A model generated the notes under the pieces. It was not told the DNA's origin. It saw only the letters and a program-made list of their open reading frames with translations, and searched no databases. DNA of 44,737 bases from Rhodospirillaceae bacterium (GTDB lineage Bacteria; Pseudomonadota; Alphaproteobacteria; Rhodospirillales; Casp-alpha2). The stretch covers positions 1-44,737 of the forward strand of contig NZRL01000184.1 of the NCBI GenBank assembly GCA_002696205.1, written 5' to 3'. Position numbers and translations under genes: made by a program. Below are positions 24,448-29,780 of this stretch, one piece after another (the stretch's first letter is position 1; every line of letters starts with the position of its first letter).

Positions 24448-24990
24448 TTATTCGGGCGGTTTCCATTCCGTGCCCAGATAGCCCCCGGCCTCAGGCATCT
24501 CACGGATTTCCTGATCCCCCGGCAGGTCGGCGATCAGGTCCTCGACCGGACGTCCCAATTTAGGGTGGCGCCAGCCGGCGGCCAGGTCGCGGATCGGCAT
24601 CAAGGCAAAGGCCCGGGTATGCAGGCGCGGGTGCGGAACTTCTGGGTCGCCGGTCAGCACCCGGTCGCCGAAAACCAACAAATCCAGGTCCAGGATCCGT
24701 GCCGCGTTCCGCTCGCCCCGCTCGCGCCCGAACCTGGCCTCGACATCCAGCAGCAAGGCCATCAGGTCTTCCGGCGACCGATCCGTTTCGATCGCGACGG
24801 CGCCGTTGACGAACCAGGGCTGGTCGGAAATCGGCACGGGGGCCGTTTCGTACCATTTGGCGCAGGCCGAAATCGCGATACCCGGCGTTTCGGATAGATA
24901 GAACAACGCCGCCCCACAGGTCGCGCGCGGCGGCCCGAAGGCTTCCGTCGGCAGGTTGCCGCCGACGCCGACGATGATCGGCGCCGTCAT
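24448..24990 (-). CDS. folK: 2-amino-4-hydroxy-6-hydroxymethyldihydropteridine diphosphokinase
   Basis: FolK transfers pyrophosphate from ATP to 6-hydroxymethyl-dihydropterin in folate synthesis. The 180-residue protein starts IIVGVGGNLP, has KWYETAPVPISDQPWFVNGAVAIET (pterin-binding region) and the signature RNAARILDLDLLVFGD, which corresponds to the RxxxRxLDxDI pattern, with metal-binding aspartates. VPHPRLHTRAFALMPIRDLA is also typical. It is upstream of rpoZ on the same strand with a 105-base gap that contains the rpoZ promoter. It is divergent from the NYN gene. The folP and folB genes are not nearby. Confidence 0.95.
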   Translation of the reverse strand: MTAPIIVGVGGNLPTEAFGPPRATCGAALFYLSETPGIAISACAKWYETAPVPISDQPWFVNGAVAIETDRSPEDLMALLLDVEARFGRERGERNAARILDLDLLVFGDRVLTGDPEVPHPRLHTRAFALMPIRDLAAGWRHPKLGRPVEDLIADLPGDQEIREMPEAGGYLGTEWKPPE

Positions 24991-25113
24991 GGTTTGCGCA
25001 TCCCGCGGGAAATCACCCTTCCCTTGCGATTTTCGAGTATGAGACTTAAGTGTTTGGCCATAGGATTTACGTGATTTTTCCCACGCTGATATTTGCTTTG
25101 AGGAATTTGAGAA

Positions 25114-25737
25114 ATGAATTTTTATCCGGAAGAACGCGTCGCGCTTTTCATCGACGGTTCAAACCTTTACGCCGCCGCGCGGGCGCTGAATTTCGACATC
25201 GACTACAAGCGTCTTTTGGCTGTTTTCTCTGATAAATGTCGGCTGATCCGGGCCTTCTACTACACCGCCATGGTCGAGGACCAGGAGTATTCGCCGATCC
25301 GCCCGCTGGTCGATTGGCTGGACTACAACGGCTACACCATGGTGACCAAGCCGACCAAGGAGTTCACCGATTCCGCCGGGCGGCGCAAGATCAAAGGCAA
25401 CATGGATATCGAACTGGCCATCGACGTGATGGAGATGGCCGACAAGCTGGATCATGTCGTGCTGTTCTCCGGCGACGGCGATTTCCGCCGCCTGGTCGAT
25501 GCAATCCAGCGCAAGGGCTGCCGCGTCAGCGTCGTCTCCACCGTCAAATCCCAGCCGCCCATGGTTGCCGACGAACTGCGCCGTCAGGCCGATATCTTCA
25601 TCGAACTGCAGCACCTGCAAAAGGAAATCCAGCGCGCCGGCGGCGGTCCGTCCCAAGGCCCGCTGCTCGACGACGACGATGACGACGATTACGATTACGA
25701 CGACGATGAGGGCGAAGCCGAAGTAGAGGTCGTCTGA
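25114..25737 (+). CDS. NYN/PIN-like domain protein (LabA/DUF88 family), putative RNase
   Basis: A 207-residue LabA/DUF88 protein. NYN domains are PIN-like, metal-dependent folds usually acting on RNA. The acidic residues expected in the active site are visible: ALFIDGSNLYAAAR (D14), KGNMDIELAIDVMEMAD, and VLFSGDGDFRRLVDAI. The last 30 or so residues are extraordinarily acidic (LLDDDDDDDYDYDDDEGEAE), a disordered tail that may block nucleic-acid binding or bind a basic partner. ATG 25114 has GAGGA nine bases upstream. The UDG gene follows 23 bases later on the same strand. Target and role are unknown. Confidence 0.9.
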   Translation: MNFYPEERVALFIDGSNLYAAARALNFDIDYKRLLAVFSDKCRLIRAFYYTAMVEDQEYSPIRPLVDWLDYNGYTMVTKPTKEFTDSAGRRKIKGNMDIELAIDVMEMADKLDHVVLFSGDGDFRRLVDAIQRKGCRVSVVSTVKSQPPMVADELRRQADIFIELQHLQKEIQRAGGGPSQGPLLDDDDDDDYDYDDDEGEAEVEVV

Positions 25738-25760
25738 CCCGCTCGGGCAGACATCCGCTC

Positions 25761-26420
25761 ATGACCGCCACCTTCACCGCCCCTCCCCACGATTGCGGCG
25801 CCTGTCCGCGTCTTGCGGCCTTTCGTGCCGAGAACCGGGCCAAGTTTCCCGATTGGCATAACGGCCCGGTCCCGTCCTTCGGCGGTTTGGACGCGCGTCT
25901 GTTGATCGTCGGCCTGGCCCCGGGATTGCGTGGGGCCAACCGCACGGCACGGCCGTTCACCGGCGACTGGGCCGGCGACCTTCTTTATCCGACATTGGGC
26001 GCATTCGGATGGACGCGCGGCACCTACGGCGGCGCGCCCGACGACGGGCTGACGCTCACCGGGTGCCGGATCACCAACGCCGTTCGGTGCGTACCGCCGC
26101 AGAACAAACCGACCGGGGCCGAAGCCAAGGCCTGCCGCCCCTATCTGATCGACGAGATCGCCGCCATGACGAACCTGCGGGTGATCCTGGCGTTGGGCGG
26201 GGTCGCCCATGCCAACGTATTGACCGTTCTGGGTCTGCGGAAGAAGGATCATCCCTTCGGCCACAACAACCGATTCGACATCGGCGACGCGGTCGGCCGA
26301 CCCGGATTGTGGCTCGCGGACAGCTATCATTGCTCGCGTTACAACACGAACACAGGACGCCTCACGACCGAGATGTTCCACGACGTTTTCGCCGGAATAT
26401 CAGAGCTGACGGCGGATTGA
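25761..26420 (+). CDS. Family 5 uracil-DNA glycosylase (UDGb)
   Basis: A 219-residue iron-sulfur uracil-DNA glycosylase that removes uracil, and in this family also hypoxanthine or other deaminated bases. Motif A reads LLIVGLAPGLRGANRTARPFTGD, where family 5 has alanine instead of a catalytic Asp/Asn. Motif B reads DSYHCSRYNTNTGRLT. Cysteines for a [4Fe-4S] cluster include the DCGACPR pair near the N-terminus, CRITNAVRCVPP and the C in KACRPYL. It begins 23 bases after the NYN gene, so the two are probably co-transcribed. UDGb is usual in GC-rich bacteria. Confidence 0.92.
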   Translation: MTATFTAPPHDCGACPRLAAFRAENRAKFPDWHNGPVPSFGGLDARLLIVGLAPGLRGANRTARPFTGDWAGDLLYPTLGAFGWTRGTYGGAPDDGLTLTGCRITNAVRCVPPQNKPTGAEAKACRPYLIDEIAAMTNLRVILALGGVAHANVLTVLGLRKKDHPFGHNNRFDIGDAVGRPGLWLADSYHCSRYNTNTGRLTTEMFHDVFAGISELTAD

Positions 26421-26480
26421 AGATGCGCCGCTCCGAGACGCTGGCCGGCTTCGGCCCATTCGTCCGGTCGTAACAAGGGC

Positions 26481-26510
26481 TTGGCGGCAAGCGTTTGTTC
26501 GGGTTATCGT
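26481..26510 (+). promoter_or_regulatory. Candidate promoter for the DUF4169 gene
   Basis: TTGGCG (26481-26486), 18 bases, TATCGT (26505-26510). It is a moderate match. The predicted start near 26517 gives a leader of about 40 bases. Confidence 0.35.
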
Positions 26511-26557
26511 TTTCCCGTCGCCGGCGACGCCGGTGCCTGTGCGAACGGAGGGACGGG

Positions 26558-26758
26558 ATGACCGCGGAGATCGTCAACTTACGTCAGTATCGCAAGGAAA
26601 AGCAGCGCCGGGAGCGAGAGCAGTCGGCCGAGGAAAACCGTGCCAAGCACGGCCGGACCAAGGCATCCCGCCAGCAAGACAAGGCCGAACAGAGCCGCAC
26701 CAAGCAGGACTTGGACGGCAAGCAGTTGGACCCGGAAAGCGACAAGCCGACCGGCTGA
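26558..26758 (+). CDS. DUF4169 family protein
   Basis: A 66-residue, highly charged protein: EIVNLRQYRKEKQRREREQ, then NRAKHGRTKASR and DLDGKQLDPE. This matches the DUF4169 family pattern (EIVNLR at the start, N-R-x-x-FGRTK in the middle, LDG near the end), with histidine instead of the usual phenylalanine. The function is unknown; the arginine/lysine-rich helix suggests nucleic-acid or ribosome contact, without proof. The frame is open to 26495, but ATG 26558 has GGAGGGACGGG just upstream and gives the family's exact N-terminus. It converges with DUF4170 across a 106-base gap. Confidence 0.85.
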   Translation: MTAEIVNLRQYRKEKQRREREQSAEENRAKHGRTKASRQQDKAEQSRTKQDLDGKQLDPESDKPTG

Positions 26759-26864
26759 CCGGCGGCCCCTGCCCTTAAAACATCCAAATTTTCAGAAGTT
26801 TATTGATCGAGATTCCGGGACGGCGACGAACCTGCCGTGCCGCCCCGCGTCGCTATAAACCCGA

Positions 26865-27095
26865 TCAGGCCTCGTGGTTGTCTTCCGGCTCCAGCAGCCG
26901 GTGCAGATGCACGATCACGTACTTCATGTTGGCATCGTCGACGTTGGCCTGGGACGCGCCGCGCCAGGCGGTCAGCGCCTTGGCGTAATTCGGATAGATC
27001 CCGACCACTTCCAGATTGTCCGGATCGACGAAATCCTGGCTTTGGGGATCGGAGACCTTGCCGCCGAAGACAAGGTGCAAAAGCGCGTTCGACAT
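26865..27095 (-). CDS. DUF4170 family protein
   Basis: A 76-residue protein of the DUF4170 family, recognised by LLHLVFGGKVSDPQ, FVDPDNLEVVGIYPNYAKALTAWR and the conserved MKYVIVHLHRLLEPED at the C-terminus. No function is known to me. It has no membrane segment or cysteines and looks like a small soluble alpha/beta domain. ATG 27095 has an AAGGG element upstream. A direct repeat lies about 20 bases upstream of the start codon. DUF4169 and DUF4170 often occur in the same alphaproteobacterial genomes, but no link is proven. Confidence 0.88.
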   Translation of the reverse strand: MSNALLHLVFGGKVSDPQSQDFVDPDNLEVVGIYPNYAKALTAWRGASQANVDDANMKYVIVHLHRLLEPEDNHEA

Positions 27096-27115
27096 TATGT
27101 TGACCCTTTTCGTTA

Positions 27116-27145
27116 CGTGCCGGTTTGTTGCGTGCCGGTTTCGTG
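27116..27145. repeat. Tandem 15-bp direct repeat upstream of DUF4170
   Basis: Two adjacent copies, CGTGCCGGTTTGTTG and CGTGCCGGTTTCGTG, share their first eleven bases; a partial third copy (CC) follows. It lies 21-50 bases upstream of the DUF4170 start, inside the 291-base divergent gap. It may be a replication slip or a pair of activator half-sites. Confidence 0.5.
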
Positions 27146-27263
27146 CCCGGAACTCTGCGGTCCCGGACCTTTGAGATTGCGAGACGCCTCCCTGGATGCC
27201 GACCTCACGGATTGTTCATCCGCGGACCAACTGTTTTTCCGCCGCTTGCCCTGGCGGTGCGGC

Positions 27264-27290
27264 GAATTTCCCTTAAACTAAGGGCAATTC
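27264..27290. repeat. 27-bp near-perfect palindrome upstream of the GST gene
   Basis: GAATTTCCCTTA, then AAC, then TAAGGGCAATTC. The arms are 12 bases with one mismatch (T/C at the sixth position). It lies 97 bases before the GST start and overlaps a possible -10 (TAAACT, 27274-27279) behind a weak CTGGCG at 27251-27256. No T-run follows, so an operator is more likely than a terminator. Confidence 0.55.
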
Positions 27291-27386
27291 CGCAGCCGGG
27301 CAATACGACCATTGTCCAGATTTCGCGGCTTCCGAAAACCGCCGGCGCGACTGCGCGGCGACAAACATCCGAAAGGCTTGAACCCT

Positions 27387-28085
27387 ATGATCGACGCCTA
27401 CTCCTGGCCGACGCCCAACGGCCACAAAGTCCACATTATGCTTGAGGAAACGGGGCTGGAATACAAAGCCCACCCGATCAACATTCAGAAAGGCGACCAG
27501 TTCAATCCGGACTTTCTCGCGATTTCGCCGAACAACCGCATTCCCGCCATCGTCGACAGCGACGGCCCGGGCGGAAAGCCCTACTCCCTGTTCGAAAGCG
27601 GCGCGATCCTGATCTACCTCGCGGACAAGACCGGCATGTTCCTGCCGAAAGACCCGGTCGCCCATTACGACACGCTGCAATGGCTGATGTGGCAGATGGG
27701 CGGCGTCGGCCCGATGTTCGGTCAGGCCCACCATTTCCGGGGCTACGCGCCGGAGAAGATCGAATACGGCATCGACCGTTACACCAAGGAGGCCGGCCGC
27801 CTTTACGGTGTCATGGATAAACAGCTGGGCAAGTCCGAATACCTGGCCGGCCCCGAAGTCACCATCGCCGACTTCGCGACCTTCCCCTGGACCCGGTCGA
27901 TCGACCGCCAGGGCCATTCGCTGGACGATTTCCCGAACGTCAAACGCTGGTCCGACGCCATGAACGCCCGGCCCGGCGTGCAGCGCGGCGTTACGGTCCT
28001 GGAGGCCGACCGGGGCGAGCGCAAGGAACTGACGGACGAAGAACGCGCCGTGATGTTCGGCGACAAGCAATTCGCCAAACGTTGA
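27387..28085 (+). CDS. Glutathione S-transferase family protein (Ure2p/YfcG-like)
   Basis: A 232-residue cytosolic GST-fold protein. The thioredoxin-like N-terminal domain begins AYSWPTPNGHKVHIMLEETGLEY and has SPNNRIPAIVD (cis-proline) and LFESGAILIYLADKTG (glutathione gamma-glutamyl contact). The helical C-terminal domain carries YLAGPEVTIADFATFPWTRSI, the N-capping motif. The ending, ELTDEERAVMFGDKQF, is like YfcG/YghU-type disulfide oxidoreductases. The frame is open to 27312, but ATG 27387 gives the family start MIDAYSWPTPNG. A long palindrome lies upstream and a strong hairpin follows the stop. The substrate is unknown. Confidence 0.92.
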   Translation: MIDAYSWPTPNGHKVHIMLEETGLEYKAHPINIQKGDQFNPDFLAISPNNRIPAIVDSDGPGGKPYSLFESGAILIYLADKTGMFLPKDPVAHYDTLQWLMWQMGGVGPMFGQAHHFRGYAPEKIEYGIDRYTKEAGRLYGVMDKQLGKSEYLAGPEVTIADFATFPWTRSIDRQGHSLDDFPNVKRWSDAMNARPGVQRGVTVLEADRGERKELTDEERAVMFGDKQFAKR

Positions 28086-28101
28086 CGGTCCAAGATTCCA
28101 T

Positions 28102-28132
28102 GGCCGCGCCGGGGCGTCGTTCCGGCGCGGCC
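28102..28132 (+). terminator. Strong GC hairpin after the GST gene
   Basis: GGCCGCGCCGG (28102-28112) pairs perfectly with CCGGCGCGGCC (28122-28132) around a 9-base loop, 16 bases after the GST stop. There is no T-run (GAAGGAGC follows), so termination would be incomplete or protein-assisted. It separates GST from DUF4197. Confidence 0.5.
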
Positions 28133-28186
28133 GAAGGAGCATCGGACTTCCATGACGCCGGTTACCGGCCCGGGCAGGAGCAGAGC

Positions 28187-28939
28187 ATGATTTTCAAAAC
28201 CGCAGCGGCCGCCGCCGTTTTGTTCACCGTCTGCGCCGCGCCGGCGCAAGCCCAGGGTTTTCTGGACAAGCTGAAGAACGCGGCGGGGGCCATCACCTCC
28301 CCCGGCGGATCGACTTCGGGCGGCGGCGCCGGGGCGCTCGCCACCGACGAAATCATCGCCGGCCTGCGCGAAGCGCTCCGCGTCGGAACCGAAAACGTGG
28401 TCGGCCAGATCGGCACGATCGACGGCTTCAACGCCGATCCGAACATTCATATTCCATTGCCGCCGGACCTGCAGAAGGTTCAGGGCGTGCTGCGGAAATT
28501 CGGGCTCTCCGGCATGGCCGACGAGGTCGAATTGAAGCTCAACCGCGCCGCCGAAGCCGCGGCTCCAAAGACCAAGGAATTGGTCTGGAAAGCCATCAAC
28601 GAGATGACCCTGGAAGACGCCAAGCGCATCTACGACGGCCCGGAGGACGCGGCGACGTCCTATTTCAAGCGCGTCGCCTCGACCGATCTGAAGGCGGTCA
28701 TCAAACCGGTCGTCGACAATTCATTGAACGAGGTCGGTGCCGTCGCCGCCTATGACAAGCTCATGGGACAGTACAAGTCCCTGCCCCTGGTGCCGGACGT
28801 CAAAGCGGACCTCTCGAACCACGCCACGACGATGGCGCTCGACGGGCTGTTCTATTATCTGGCCAAGGAAGAGGCCGCGATCCGTCAGAACCCGGCCAAA
28901 CGGACCACGGAAATCCTGACGAAGGTTTTCGGCGGCTAG
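28187..28939 (+). CDS. DUF4197 family exported protein
   Basis: A 250-residue secreted protein. Residues 1-22 form a signal peptide (FKTAAAAAVLFTVCA, cleavage after AQA). The mature part is alpha-helical: GLREALRVGTENVVGQIG, FNADPNIHIPLPPDLQKVQGVLRKFGLSGMADEVELKLNRAAE and the later TSYFKRVASTDLKAVIKPVVDNSLNEVGAV. The ADP-I-I-PLP-LQKV pattern and the repeated helices match the DUF4197 family, of unknown function. A short Gly/Ser linker follows the signal region. The frame is open to 28082, but ATG 28187 has AGGAG seven bases upstream and starts the signal peptide. It converges with the oxygenase gene, 10 bases away. Confidence 0.9.
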   Translation: MIFKTAAAAAVLFTVCAAPAQAQGFLDKLKNAAGAITSPGGSTSGGGAGALATDEIIAGLREALRVGTENVVGQIGTIDGFNADPNIHIPLPPDLQKVQGVLRKFGLSGMADEVELKLNRAAEAAAPKTKELVWKAINEMTLEDAKRIYDGPEDAATSYFKRVASTDLKAVIKPVVDNSLNEVGAVAAYDKLMGQYKSLPLVPDVKADLSNHATTMALDGLFYYLAKEEAAIRQNPAKRTTEILTKVFGG

Positions 28940-28949
28940 GCGGTTCGGC

Positions 28950-29432
28950 TTATTTCTTCTTCTCGAACTTGACCGCGGCGGTCAGCCGCGGATGGGACCG
29001 ATAGCTTGTCGCCCGGTGCCACAGCATGCCGTCGAAGATGACCAGTCGCGCCGGGCGGGATGGCAGGCCCTGGATCATGTTATTGACGATGAACTGCGTC
29101 TCGCCGCCTTCGTCGATGTCGTATTGCGGGGTGATGTAGAACAGGCAGGTGAAGACCTCGCCGTCCTGGTGGAAGTACGGGCGGTCGTTCGGCTGGAACA
29201 GGTTCACGTAGGATCGCTGCAGTTCCAGACCATTCAACTGATCGAATTTCGACTTCGCGATTTCGCCAAGGTATTTCGCCAGGTCCGTGCCGTCCAATTC
29301 CACGACCATGCCGACGGGTTCCAGGTTCGGCCGATCCCGTTCGCCGTAACTGTATTGCGTTTCGTGCAGCAGGAAATTGTAGATTTCGTTGTTCTTGTCT
29401 TCGGACATGACGTCGTCGAACGGATAAATCAT
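28950..29432 (-). CDS. Small 2-oxoglutarate/Fe(II) oxygenase
   Basis: A 160-residue double-stranded beta-helix dioxygenase of the prolyl-4-hydroxylase-like type. Iron ligands are H88 and D90 in YFHQDGEVFTCLFYI and H139 in MLWHRATSYRSHPRLTAAVKF; R149 would hold 2-oxoglutarate. GGETQFIVNN is the typical turn in the middle. The protein is close to the minimal catalytic core, so it may act on a small molecule or exposed peptide; the substrate is unknown. The start is ATG 29432 with a weak GAGA upstream. It shares the 348-base gap with acnB as a divergent pair. Confidence 0.9.
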   Translation of the reverse strand: MIYPFDDVMSEDKNNEIYNFLLHETQYSYGERDRPNLEPVGMVVELDGTDLAKYLGEIAKSKFDQLNGLELQRSYVNLFQPNDRPYFHQDGEVFTCLFYITPQYDIDEGGETQFIVNNMIQGLPSRPARLVIFDGMLWHRATSYRSHPRLTAAVKFEKKK

Positions 29433-29780
29433 TTTGGTCTCTATCGGTCGTGATCTGAACGGACGTGAAGGTATGGGCGTGATTGGGCTCTTTTAACATC
29501 CTTAATGCGGAATATGGCAACCGGGGTATTTATGATCCTGGGCCGTTCGTTCGCTCTAGTGGTTTTTGCGATATTTCAGGCCCTGCGTTCGCCATGCGGC
29601 ACGACCGTTAATTCCATGAGAACGCGCCTCAAATCCTGTCGGGTTAGACAATTCGATTCATCTTGCATGCCGAAACAAGCTAAACTAAAGCAACGCCGGT
29701 GGCGTCGTGCCCTGCTCGATCCGGGTTTGGGTTAACGATCACCGGAATTTCGAAAAACCCCCCAGGTTCGCGGAGCAATC
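29433..29780. other. Divergent intergenic region between the oxygenase gene and acnB
   Basis: This 348-base stretch is AT-richer than the genes around it and presumably holds both promoters. A possible acnB promoter is TTCATC (29659-29664), 18 bases, TAAACT near 29683, which is a weak match. ACGCC/GGCGT with a 3-base centre lies just after it. A 76-codon frame at 29505-29735 has no recognisable domain and I do not call it a gene. I see no convincing structured RNA. Confidence 0.4.

Noticed and set aside
29505-29735. 76-codon plus-strand open frame in the acnB upstream region
   Set aside because: No clear ribosome-binding site and no domain; the N-terminal hydrophobic run is short. It could still be real, but I cannot support it.
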